9,411 bases of DNA from Acholeplasmatales bacterium. Its GTDB lineage: Bacteria > Bacillota_I > Bacilli_A > Acholeplasmatales > Anaeroplasmataceae. How positions within the stretch are numbered: position 1 is the first letter of the stretch; the number at the start of each line of letters is the position of its first letter. The stretch lies in assembly GCA_024696565.1 (NCBI GenBank), contig JAILGR010000140.1, positions 1 to 9,411 on the forward strand, read 5' to 3'. Position numbers and translations under genes: made by a program. The notes under the pieces were generated by a model. That model had not been told where the DNA came from, searched no databases, and saw only the letters and a program-made list of their open reading frames with translations. Below, one piece after another: positions 1 to 6,162 of the stretch.

Positions 1-627
1 AGCTAAGAATACTGGTGTATGTGATACATCATTTCCTCTTAAATTATATAGCCAAGCTTGATCTTCTAATGATGTTAGAATATGGTATTCTACATTTTCT
101 TTTTTCATTATGTTTCTAATTTCTGTTAATTTTTCTTCAAATGTTTTACCACTAAAGAAAGTATCAAGCTTATAAATTAAAGAAAATGGTAATTTAGGTC
201 TTTGTTTCCAAACTTGATTAATTAAGTCAATATCATAAACAAAGGTTACATTTTTTAATCTTTCTTTTAGATTTTCTACTATATTTGCAGGCATTACCTT
301 ACCATCAAAAGCTAATGTCTTTTTGTCTTTCATATAATCTACTAAAAAATCTTCTAAAGAAATATCTTCATCCATCTTCATTAAATCGATGGGTTTACCC
401 TCTAATTCTTTAGCAGCTTGAATGAAATATCTACCATCAGTCCAAAGGTAGGCATGGTCTTTTGTTACAACTAATGTACCAGCAGAACCAGTAAAGCCAG
501 ATAAGAATTCTCTAGCTTTAAAATAATCACCAACATATTCACTATTATGATAATCGCCTGTAGGAACTATATAGGCGTCCATATTATATAATTTCATTGT
601 TTGTTGAAAAAATTCTAAGTTCTCCAT
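1..627 (-). CDS. pepP: Xaa-Pro aminopeptidase (M24B), N-terminal part
   Basis: Partial gene: 209 codons run without a stop from the ATG at 627-625 off the left edge. The translation begins MENLEFFQQTMKLYNMDAYI and contains NSEYVGDYFKAREFLSGFTG, then SAGTLVVTKDHAYLWTDGRY (about residues 32-70). This is the characteristic start of the creatinase-type N-terminal domain of Xaa-Pro aminopeptidases. Near the edge, LEDQAWLYNLRGNDV leads to TPVFLA, the segment that joins the two N-terminal subdomains. The metal-binding pita-bread catalytic domain would lie beyond position 1 and cannot be checked. Family members are cytosolic metallopeptidases that remove an N-terminal residue preceding proline. The start is supported by GGAGG on the minus strand (about 638-634) six bases upstream. 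It is divergent from the cvpA-like gene with its own promoter. The family call is firm; the choice between pepP and other M24B paralogues is less so. Confidence 0.88.
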   Translation of the reverse strand, partial: MENLEFFQQTMKLYNMDAYIVPTGDYHNSEYVGDYFKAREFLSGFTGSAGTLVVTKDHAYLWTDGRYFIQAAKELEGKPIDLMKMDEDISLEDFLVDYMKDKKTLAFDGKVMPANIVENLKERLKNVTFVYDIDLINQVWKQRPKLPFSLIYKLDTFFSGKTFEEKLTEIRNIMKKENVEYHILTSLEDQAWLYNLRGNDVSHTPVFLA

Positions 628-651
628 AAACAACCTCCATACTACAAAAAT

Positions 652-679
652 ATTATATAACAAAGATTTGAAAAGACAA
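652..679 (-). promoter_or_regulatory. promoter of the Xaa-Pro aminopeptidase gene
   Basis: On the minus strand, TTGTCT (679-674) and a perfect TATAAT (657-652) are separated by 16 bases. Transcription would begin near 645, giving a leader of about 18 bases that carries the GGAGG site. It lies back-to-back with the plus-strand promoter at 692-719, with 12 bases between the two -35 boxes. Confidence 0.6.
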
Positions 680-691
680 AATCCAAAAAGA

Positions 692-719
692 TTGTTTTTT
701 GTAATAACTATGATATAAT
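692..719 (+). promoter_or_regulatory. promoter of the cvpA-like gene (extended -10)
   Basis: TTGTTT (692-697), a 16-base spacer and TATAAT (714-719), with TG one base upstream of the -10 (711-712), form an extended -10 sigma-A type promoter. The predicted start near 726 falls on the Shine-Dalgarno itself, so the mRNA leader would be only about 12 bases. Confidence 0.65.
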
Positions 720-725
720 GTATGC

Positions 726-733
726 GAGGTGAT
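726..733 (+). promoter_or_regulatory. Shine-Dalgarno that decides the cvpA start
   Basis: GAGGTGAT matches the 16S 3' end and sits 8 bases (measured from GAGG) before the ATG at 738. The in-frame GTG at 729 and ATG at 732 lie inside this site, so they cannot be the main start. Confidence 0.7.
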
Positions 734-737
734 GTTT

Positions 738-1454
738 ATGAATTGGGGCTTTACCGGATTGTTAGATATCATAATTATAGTCCTTGGATTATTATCATTA
801 CTTATAGGTTTTAAAAAAGGCTTTATGAGTAAGATGGTATCTTTAATCGGAATCATTGCAATCATAATATTTTCAGTATTCTATGCATCTCAATTTGCCG
901 GATTCTTAAAAAGCCATAATATTATTTATCCTGGCATATATGATAATGTTTCCTCAAAGATTATTGAAGGGTTAGGGGATAAGGCGGATTATACCGTAGC
1001 AGAAGCAATTCAAGCATCAGGTTTTCCAGGGTTCTTAGCAAATTGGATTGCTGGAGCAGTTGGTGATGTTTCTACTGCTGAAATTGTTGCTAGCGTTAGT
1101 GAACAAATAGCTGGTTGGATTATGAATGTAATCGCATTTGGTATTTTATTTGTTCTATGTTTAATCGTACTTATTACACTAAAGATTATTATCAAAGTTG
1201 TAAGAAATGCTACATTCGTAAGAGTAGTAGATGGTATTTTGGGAGCAGTATTGTATTTAGCATTATATTTAGTCGCTATTACAGCATTGTTTGCTTTATT
1301 AAATATCTTCTATTATCAAGATTGGTTTGCAACTCCAAGAGAGTGGCTAAATACTGATATGGCTATGAATGATCCAGGAGCATTTAGAATTTCTAAAGCT
1401 TTATTTGAAAGAAATTTCTTTGTAGTAATTATTTCAATGTTTAAATTCTGGTAA
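738..1454 (+). CDS. CvpA family membrane protein
   Basis: Encodes a 238-residue integral membrane protein. The pattern fits the CvpA (colicin V production) family. TM1 (about 6-24) ends in GFKKGF, the family's glycine/basic turn. TM2 (about 33-50) follows, then an extracytoplasmic stretch of about 75 residues rich in small and hydrophobic residues. TM3 (about 128-152) and TM4 (about 166-190) come last, with VVDGILGAVLYLALY (163-177) matching the conserved G-x-x-x-G core of TM4. The family was named for a role in colicin V export in E. coli, but its molecular function in Gram-positives is not settled, so no function beyond membrane location is claimed. The start is ATG 738, chosen from the Shine-Dalgarno position. 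The gene has its own promoter and terminator and appears monocistronic. The roughly 45 residues after TM4 end in a hydrophobic VVIISMFKFW. Confidence 0.8.
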   Translation: MNWGFTGLLDIIIIVLGLLSLLIGFKKGFMSKMVSLIGIIAIIIFSVFYASQFAGFLKSHNIIYPGIYDNVSSKIIEGLGDKADYTVAEAIQASGFPGFLANWIAGAVGDVSTAEIVASVSEQIAGWIMNVIAFGILFVLCLIVLITLKIIIKVVRNATFVRVVDGILGAVLYLALYLVAITALFALLNIFYYQDWFATPREWLNTDMAMNDPGAFRISKALFERNFFVVIISMFKFW

Positions 1455-1461
1455 AAGATAT

Positions 1462-1506
1462 AAAATTAAGTGGAAAACTTGAATTGGTTTTCCACTTTAA
1501 TTTTTT
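1462..1506 (+). terminator. Rho-independent terminator after cvpA
   Basis: GTGGAAAAC (1470-1478) pairs perfectly with GTTTTCCAC (1487-1495) around an 8-base loop. The stem continues with A-T pairs (with one bulged T) and ends in six T at 1501-1506. The weak -35 region of the next promoter overlaps its 3' arm. Confidence 0.85.
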
Positions 1507-1524
1507 AATCTATTATGTTATAAT
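1496..1524 (+). promoter_or_regulatory. promoter of the acidic membrane protein-tkt unit
   Basis: A perfect TATAAT at 1519-1524 is preceded by TG at 1516-1517 (extended -10). The best -35 at 17-base spacing is only TTTAAT (1496-1501), so activity would depend on the extended -10. The expected start near 1531 gives a leader of about 36 bases. Confidence 0.55.
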
Positions 1525-1556
1525 AAGTTGATTTTTTTAAGAAAGGGTTACTATAT

Positions 1557-1561
1557 AGGTG
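1557..1561 (+). promoter_or_regulatory. Shine-Dalgarno that decides the membrane protein start
   Basis: AGGTG lies five bases before the ATG at 1567. The open frame extends upstream to a TTG at 1528, but that codon has no ribosome site and falls at or before the predicted transcript start, so ATG 1567 is preferred. Confidence 0.6.
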
Positions 1562-1566
1562 TAAAT

Positions 1567-2397
1567 ATGAAAATTAATCAGAAGTTATATGTGATTGCCG
1601 ATGGTAAAGAACCAGTTGACACACAAAAATTTGATGATAGAGAAATTCAAATATTCTTTATGGATCAATTTGAAGGTTTAGTACAAGAATATGTTCATGC
1701 TAAAGGACAATTTGCTGTATGGTCTTCACTTGATGCCGTAAATTATAGATTATTTATTGAGCGTGGATATTATGAAGAAGTAAAAGAATTATATCAACAA
1801 CCAGTAAATCAAATTTGGGTAGAATTCTGGGATACTACAGATGCCATTACAAAGAAGTTTACAAGATTCTTTATTTACCCAATGATGGCATTAGCAATTG
1901 TTTTATGTATTATTTCATTTGTTTTACCTAGAGCTTGCGGATGGAGCAATGAGGTTGGTAGTATCTTCAGTTATGTAGTTATTGGTGTATTAGTTGCATT
2001 GTTTGTTGTAATGATTGTTACTAACTCAATGACAAAGAAGAAGATTACTAAAGAAAATATTAAATCTCGTGAAAAAGTTATTGCAATCTTTGGTGAAGAA
2101 ACATTTAATGCTACTATTGATAAACAAAAGAATTATATGGATGATTATTTCAAGAAATTATATCCAGAAGATGAAGAAGAATTCAATAGTGAAGAAAAAC
2201 CAGAAGAAGAGACTCCTGCTTTAGAAAATGAACAAAAAGAAGATTCTGAGGAAGCTACAGATGAAAAAGAAGTAACTGAAGAAGTTACAGAAGAAAATGC
2301 TTTAGAAACTCCAGTTGAAGAAGTAAAAGAGGAAACTCCAGTTGCTGAAGAAGCTTTAGTTTCTGAAGCAGAAGAAAAGGAAGAAATTTCAGAATAA
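1567..2397 (+). CDS. two-TM membrane protein with Glu-rich C-terminal tail, function unknown
   Basis: I do not recognise a family for this 276-residue protein. Residues 1-97 form a soluble N-terminal region of mixed character with conserved-looking aromatics (YVIADGKEPVD near the start, QIWVEFWDTTDA at 82-93). Two membrane helices follow at about 101-120 and 132-152. They are joined by a short loop, PRACGWSNEVGS, so N and C termini lie on the same side. The TM2 exit SMTKKKITKEN is strongly basic, which suggests the cytoplasmic side. Residues 153-199 look helical and charged. From residue 200 the tail is extremely acidic: 33 of the last 77 residues are Glu, with imperfect repeats around ETPVEE and ETPVAEE. 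It probably is disordered. The stop TAA is followed directly by TAG. Transketolase starts 20 bases later without an obvious new promoter, so the two are probably co-transcribed; I infer no functional link from that alone. Confidence 0.75.
   Translation: MKINQKLYVIADGKEPVDTQKFDDREIQIFFMDQFEGLVQEYVHAKGQFAVWSSLDAVNYRLFIERGYYEEVKELYQQPVNQIWVEFWDTTDAITKKFTRFFIYPMMALAIVLCIISFVLPRACGWSNEVGSIFSYVVIGVLVALFVVMIVTNSMTKKKITKENIKSREKVIAIFGEETFNATIDKQKNYMDDYFKKLYPEDEEEFNSEEKPEEETPALENEQKEDSEEATDEKEVTEEVTEENALETPVEEVKEETPVAEEALVSEAEEKEEISE
2305..2344 (+). repeat. 13-base direct repeat within the acidic tail
   Basis: GAAACTCCAGTTG occurs at 2305-2317 and again at 2332-2344. The period is 27 bases, exactly nine codons, so the frame is kept. 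It encodes the ETPV units of the Glu-rich tail and suggests the tail grew by in-frame duplication. A weaker copy (gagactcctgct) lies near 2208-2219. Confidence 0.75.
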
Positions 2398-2417
2398 TAG
2401 TTTTAGGAGATGTTTTT

Positions 2418-4385
2418 ATGAAGACTATTGATACTAAATGTGTTAATGCTTTAAGAGTATTTGGTGCAGAAATGATTACTAATGCTAAAAGTGGTCATCC
2501 TGGTATTGTTCTAGGAGCTGCTCCTATTATTCATACTCTTTACACAAGACATTTAAATGTTAATTCAGAAGATGATAAGTGGTTTAATCGTGATCGTTTT
2601 GTATTATCTGCAGGACATGGTTCTACATTACTTTATATGATGCTACATTTAAGTGGCTTTGATGTTACTTTAGATGATTTAAAGAACTTTAGACAAAAAG
2701 GTAGTAAAACACCAGGACATCCTGAAGTTGGTCATACACAAGGTGTTGAAATTACTACTGGTCCATTAGGACAAGGTTTTGCTACAAGTGTAGGTATGGC
2801 TATTGCTGAATCTTATTTAGGTGCTAAATTTAATAAACCTGGATATGATGTTGTTAAGCATTATACTTATGTACTTTGTGGTGATGGAGACTTACAAGAA
2901 GGTGTATGTGTAGAAGCTGCATCTTTAGCAGGTCATTTAGGTCTTAAGCATTTAATTGTATTATATGATTCTAATGATATTCAGTTAGATGGCGAAGTAT
3001 CACTAGCTAATTCCGAAAATACTAAAGAAAAGTTTGAAGCTATGGGCTGGAACTATCTATTAGTTGAAGATGGTAATGATTGTGATAAGATTGATGATGC
3101 AATTAAAGAAGCTAAGAAGAGTGAAAATAAGCCAACAATAATTGAAATTAAGACAATTATTGGTTATGGTGCTAATAATAGTGGTGAATCTTCAGTTCAT
3201 GGTAAGCCATTAAGCCAAGATGAAATTACTATATTAAGAAATAATTTAGGATATAATGAGGCCCCATTAACTTTCCCAGAGGAAGTTAAAGAGTTTTATA
3301 AGACTAATGTTATTGATAGAGGATATAAAGAAGATTCAAATTGGAATGAAATGTTAGTAGCATATGGTCAAGAATATCCACATGAATATGCTGATTTCTT
3401 ACAATTTATTGATGAAGACTTTGTTGTGTCAGATTTAGATAATATTCCAACATATGAACCAGGTACTAAAGAATCTACTCGTAAGGTTATGGGTAAAATC
3501 TTAGATTGGCTAGGAAGTGAATTACCTAATATTATTGGTGGTTCTGCTGACTTAAGTTCATCTACAATGGTTAAGGGTGCAGATGGTATTTATGGGCCAT
3601 CAAATCCACTAGGTAGAAATATTAAATTTGGCGTAAGAGAATTTGCGATGGCAGCCATTACTAATGGTTTAACATTACATGGTGGTTTAAGAGGTTTCTG
3701 TAGTGGTTTCTTTGTGTTCTCTGATTACTTAAAACCAGCAGTTAGACTTGCTGCCCTTATGAATTTACCATCATTATTCTTCTTTTCACATGATTCAGTT
3801 TGTGTAGGAGAAGATGGTCCAACACATCAACCTATTGAACAATTAGCAATGTTCCGTGCTACTCCAAATCTAAATGTTGTAAGACCTGCAGATGCAACTG
3901 AAATGACATCTGCCTTACTTCAAGCATTTGAGAAGAATACATACCCAACAATTATTACATCATCACGTCAGGCTGTTCCTAACTTAGATGTTACACAGGC
4001 TGAAGGTGCAAAGAGGGGTGCGTATGTTGTATTTACTCCATCTAAGGTAGCAAAGAATACTATCATTGCTTGTGGTACTGAACTTGCCACTTGTATTGAG
4101 GCGGCAAAGGAATTAGAAAAACAAAAGATTTATGCTAATGTTGTTTCTATGCCAAGTATGTTCTTATTCGATCAACAAGATGAAGAATATAAAGAATCTG
4201 TATTGCCAAAGAATTTAAGAACAGTAGCTGTTGAAATGGGCGCTTCAATGCCTTGGTATAAATATGCATCATATGTTAAAGGTATAGATACATTTGGTGC
4301 TTCAATGCCAATTAATGATATTTATGAGGCTTTTGGCTTTAGAGTTGAAGACCTTGTTGAATATTTCAAGACAGTTTTAAAATAA
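2418..4385 (+). CDS. tkt: transketolase
   Basis: Full-length, 655 residues, typical for bacterial transketolase. The enzyme moves a two-carbon ketol unit between sugar phosphates in the non-oxidative pentose phosphate pathway, using thiamine diphosphate and a divalent metal in the cytosol. Visible hallmarks, in order, are SGHPG (25-29) with H27, SAGHGS (H67), TPGHPE (H101), GPLGQG (115-120), the metal/ThDP motif GDGDLQEG (155-162) with D156 and the later Asn in YDSND (N186), and HGKPL (H261). In the pyrimidine-binding domain REF carries the catalytic Glu (about E408), and DSVCVGEDGPTHQP holds H458 just before it and H470 in THQP. No expected active-site residue is missing. AGGAG at 2405-2409 lies 8 bases before the ATG. 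The gene is second in its unit and ends in a terminator. A short-form or transaldolase-like alternative is excluded by length and motifs. Confidence 0.97.
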   Translation: MKTIDTKCVNALRVFGAEMITNAKSGHPGIVLGAAPIIHTLYTRHLNVNSEDDKWFNRDRFVLSAGHGSTLLYMMLHLSGFDVTLDDLKNFRQKGSKTPGHPEVGHTQGVEITTGPLGQGFATSVGMAIAESYLGAKFNKPGYDVVKHYTYVLCGDGDLQEGVCVEAASLAGHLGLKHLIVLYDSNDIQLDGEVSLANSENTKEKFEAMGWNYLLVEDGNDCDKIDDAIKEAKKSENKPTIIEIKTIIGYGANNSGESSVHGKPLSQDEITILRNNLGYNEAPLTFPEEVKEFYKTNVIDRGYKEDSNWNEMLVAYGQEYPHEYADFLQFIDEDFVVSDLDNIPTYEPGTKESTRKVMGKILDWLGSELPNIIGGSADLSSSTMVKGADGIYGPSNPLGRNIKFGVREFAMAAITNGLTLHGGLRGFCSGFFVFSDYLKPAVRLAALMNLPSLFFFSHDSVCVGEDGPTHQPIEQLAMFRATPNLNVVRPADATEMTSALLQAFEKNTYPTIITSSRQAVPNLDVTQAEGAKRGAYVVFTPSKVAKNTIIACGTELATCIEAAKELEKQKIYANVVSMPSMFLFDQQDEEYKESVLPKNLRTVAVEMGASMPWYKYASYVKGIDTFGASMPINDIYEAFGFRVEDLVEYFKTVLK

Positions 4386-4391
4386 TTAATT

Positions 4392-4423
4392 AAGGACTTT
4401 TTATAGTCCTTTTTTATTTTTTT
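4392..4423 (+). terminator. Rho-independent terminator after tkt
   Basis: AAGGACT (4392-4398) pairs with AGTCCTT (4405-4411) around a six-base loop. A T-rich tract follows, interrupted by one A at 4416, to 4423. Confidence 0.85.
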
Positions 4424-4431
4424 ACTAAATA

Positions 4432-4446
4432 GACATGAATAGTGTC
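4432..4446. promoter_or_regulatory. GACA-N7-TGTC dyad, possible operator
   Basis: GACA (4432-4435) and TGTC (4443-4446) form a short inverted repeat that overlaps the presumed -35 of the polymerase promoter. It does not match the Firmicutes LexA box (GAAC-N4-GTTC). Four-base arms can occur by chance in sequence this AT-rich, so the regulatory reading is tentative. Confidence 0.25.
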
Positions 4447-4463
4447 AAAAAGGATTTTAGAAT
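4435..4463 (+). promoter_or_regulatory. possible promoter of the Y-polymerase unit
   Basis: TAGAAT at 4458-4463 is a good -10 (five of six). The -35 position at 17-base spacing reads ATGAAT (4435-4440), only three of six. Transcription would begin near 4470, just before the Shine-Dalgarno. A promoter is needed here because a terminator precedes the gene. The weak -35 would suit a regulated gene. Confidence 0.4.
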
Positions 4464-4473
4464 ACAGTTACAT

Positions 4474-4480
4474 GGAGGTG
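4474..4480 (+). promoter_or_regulatory. Shine-Dalgarno that decides the polymerase start
   Basis: GGAGGTG sits seven bases (from GGAGG) before ATG 4486. The frame stays open upstream to an ATG at 4435, but that codon lacks a ribosome site and would add 17 residues ahead of the catalytic N-terminal strand. Confidence 0.75.
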
Positions 4481-4485
4481 GTACT

Positions 4486-5721
4486 ATGTATTTATGTATT
4501 GATATGAAATCCTTTTTTGCATCTGTAGAATGTGTATTAAGAGGTCTTGATCCTATGAATGTAGCTTTAGCTGTAGTTGATGATAGAAGAGGAGATGGGG
4601 CTTTAGTTATGGCTGCAACCCCAAAACTAAAATCATATGGTGTTAAATCTAGATGCCGTCTTTTTGAAATACCTAAGGATATTTCTTTTATTAGGGCTAA
4701 GCCAAGAATGAAATATTATATGTTATATGCTAAAAAGATTCATCAGATATTTTTAAGATATGTAAGTAGTGATGACTGTTTAGTTTATAGTATTGATGAA
4801 TCATTTTTAAAAATAGATTCTTATATAGCTTATTATGGTATTACTGTTAAAGCTTTAGCATTTAGAATCCTTGAAGATATTAAAAATGAATTGGGTCTAT
4901 ATTCTACTTGTGGGGCAGGAACTAATATGTATTTATCTAAAATTGCTTTAGATATTATGGCTAAAAAAGATGGTTTTTATTTTTTAGATGAAAAAAGTTT
5001 TAAAAATGAATTATTAGATCATAAGTCAATAACTGATTTTTGGCAAATCGCATCAGGTATTGGCTCTCATTTAGAAAGAATAAATATTCATACAATGAGA
5101 GATATCCTAAATGCTAATAAGAATTTACTAATAAAAGAATTTGGACCAGTTTTAGCAAATGAATTAGTCTTGCATGCTAATGGAGGTGAGGATGTTAATT
5201 TATCTGATGTAAAAGAATATACGCCAGAATGTAAAAGTTTATCTAGGAGTCAGGTATTATTTGTTGATTATAAAAAAGAAGAGGCAATATTACCTTTACT
5301 TGAAATGACATACTTACTTTGTATAAAGATGTGTGATGAAAATATTGATGCTAGGGGATTATCTTTTTATGTTGGATATAGTAAGGATATAAGTTTAGCT
5401 ACTTCTAAACAAATTACTTTTGATTTTAGATTAAGAGATTATTTATTAATTTCAAAACTATTAAAAGAAGCATATTTTAGTTTAGTATTAGATTTACCAA
5501 TAAGAAATATAGGAATATCTTTCTTTGATATTAGAAAAATAGAAAATAGACAATTAAATTTATTTTATATGGAAGATGAAAAACATATTGAATTAAGTAA
5601 AATGATATCTAATATTCATCAAAGATTTGGTAAGAATGCAATATTGCCAGGAATTAGCTTATGTGAAAAATCAACTATGAAATATAGAAATAAGTGTATA
5701 GGAGGACACAGTGGTGAGTAA
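4486..5721 (+). CDS. Y-family DNA polymerase, UvrX/YqjW (UmuC-like)
   Basis: Encodes a 411-residue translesion polymerase of the Firmicutes UvrX/YqjW group within the UmuC/DinB superfamily. The N-terminus MYLCIDMKSFFASVEC carries the first catalytic Asp (D6) and the aromatic steric gate (F11). YSIDESFLKI supplies the second metal-binding pair, D104 and E105. AATPKLKSYGVKSRCRLFEIP is typical of UvrX-like rather than Pol IV-like fingers. SLSRSQVLFVDYKKEEA opens the little-finger region as in UmuC-type enzymes. QLNLF at 356-360 is a textbook sliding-clamp binding motif near the C-terminus. All three catalytic carboxylates are present, so the enzyme should be active. Such polymerases bypass DNA lesions with low fidelity on the chromosome. 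The start at 4486 puts the protein at the family's usual N-terminus. It overlaps the YolD-like gene, the usual partner of this polymerase type in Bacilli. Whether it is SOS-controlled is not shown here. Confidence 0.92.
   Translation: MYLCIDMKSFFASVECVLRGLDPMNVALAVVDDRRGDGALVMAATPKLKSYGVKSRCRLFEIPKDISFIRAKPRMKYYMLYAKKIHQIFLRYVSSDDCLVYSIDESFLKIDSYIAYYGITVKALAFRILEDIKNELGLYSTCGAGTNMYLSKIALDIMAKKDGFYFLDEKSFKNELLDHKSITDFWQIASGIGSHLERINIHTMRDILNANKNLLIKEFGPVLANELVLHANGGEDVNLSDVKEYTPECKSLSRSQVLFVDYKKEEAILPLLEMTYLLCIKMCDENIDARGLSFYVGYSKDISLATSKQITFDFRLRDYLLISKLLKEAYFSLVLDLPIRNIGISFFDIRKIENRQLNLFYMEDEKHIELSKMISNIHQRFGKNAILPGISLCEKSTMKYRNKCIGGHSGE
5700..5705 (+). promoter_or_regulatory. strong Shine-Dalgarno inside the polymerase gene 3' end
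   Basis: AGGAGG lies within the last codons of the polymerase gene. It is 5 bases from GTG 5711 and 8 bases from GTG 5714, which makes 5714 the slightly better start of the YolD-like gene. Confidence 0.65.
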
Positions 5722-6034
5722 AGCATCTAAATACTTATCTTTTGATGCCTTAAAAGGTTTAAAAGATATAATGGTTGAAAGTGATTCTTATACAACTAAA
5801 AAGAAATATCCAAATTTATCAGAAGAACAACAAAATGATATGGATGTTGTTTTGTATAAATCATATTTAAGGAAAGAAACTATTCATATTAGTTATTGTA
5901 ATAATAAAGGAGAAATAGTGGAAATAGATGATTGCGTTTTAAATATTGATATGGCCAATCATAAATTAAAATTATTAGCTAATAAGCCAATATATATGGC
6001 TCAAATAGTTCTTTTAAGAGAAATAGAAAAATAA
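5714..6034 (+). CDS. YolD-like protein
   Basis: Small protein of 106 residues if started at GTG 5714 (107 from GTG 5711). The middle part, YLRKETIHISYCNNKGEIVEIDDCVLNIDM followed within a few residues by KLKLL, has the strand pattern of the YolD-like family: a YF/YC turn, a glycine, an I-D-x-x-x-x-x-I segment, then a strand with leucines. It ends in AQIVLLREIEK, as in family members that close with a short hydrophobic strand. In Bacilli, YolD-like genes are found next to UvrX/YqjW-type polymerases, and the same arrangement with overlapping reading frames is seen here. That makes the assignment much stronger than sequence alone would. The biochemical role is not firmly known; a partner or regulator of the polymerase, by analogy with UmuD, is inference. 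Its Shine-Dalgarno lies inside the upstream gene, so translation is probably coupled. Confidence 0.75.
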   Translation: MSKASKYLSFDALKGLKDIMVESDSYTTKKKYPNLSEEQQNDMDVVLYKSYLRKETIHISYCNNKGEIVEIDDCVLNIDMANHKLKLLANKPIYMAQIVLLREIEK

Positions 6035-6058
6035 AATTTGTATATTGTGATAATTTAT

Positions 6059-6086
6059 AGGGATGTAAAAATGTTTACATCCTTTT
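6059..6086 (+). terminator. Rho-independent terminator after the YolD-like gene
   Basis: GGATGTAAA (6061-6069) pairs perfectly with TTTACATCC (6074-6082) around a four-base AATG loop. Flanking A and G bases can extend it, and TTTT follows. The T run is short, so leakage into mnmG is possible. Confidence 0.8.
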
Positions 6087-6104
6087 AGCTTTAAAAAAAC
6101 TTTG

Positions 6105-6133
6105 TTGTGCTTAATTATGAAAAGTGTTATGAT
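6105..6133 (+). promoter_or_regulatory. promoter of mnmG-rsmG-DUF951
   Basis: TTGTGC (6105-6110), a 17-base spacer and TATGAT (6128-6133), with TG at 6125-6126 making an extended -10. The start would be near 6140. AGGAA (6148-6152) is the ribosome site, 10 bases before ATG 6163. Confidence 0.6.
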
Positions 6134-6162
6134 AAATAGGTGCTTATAGGAAGTGTATAATT

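Noticed and set aside
653..865. 70-codon minus-strand frame over the cvpA start and the divergent promoters
   Set aside because: It covers two good promoters and has no ribosome site or recognisable product.
1115..1357. 80-codon plus-strand frame inside the cvpA-like gene
   Set aside because: It is out of frame with a continuous membrane protein, has no ribosome site, and encodes a Tyr/Ser/Cys-rich sequence typical of a frame shadow. The 61-codon antisense frame at 1010-1195 fails for the same reasons.
4435..4485. 17-residue N-terminal extension of the Y-family polymerase
   Set aside because: ATG 4435 has no Shine-Dalgarno and lies at the presumed -35, whereas GGAGGTG precedes ATG 4486 at a good distance and gives the normal family N-terminus.
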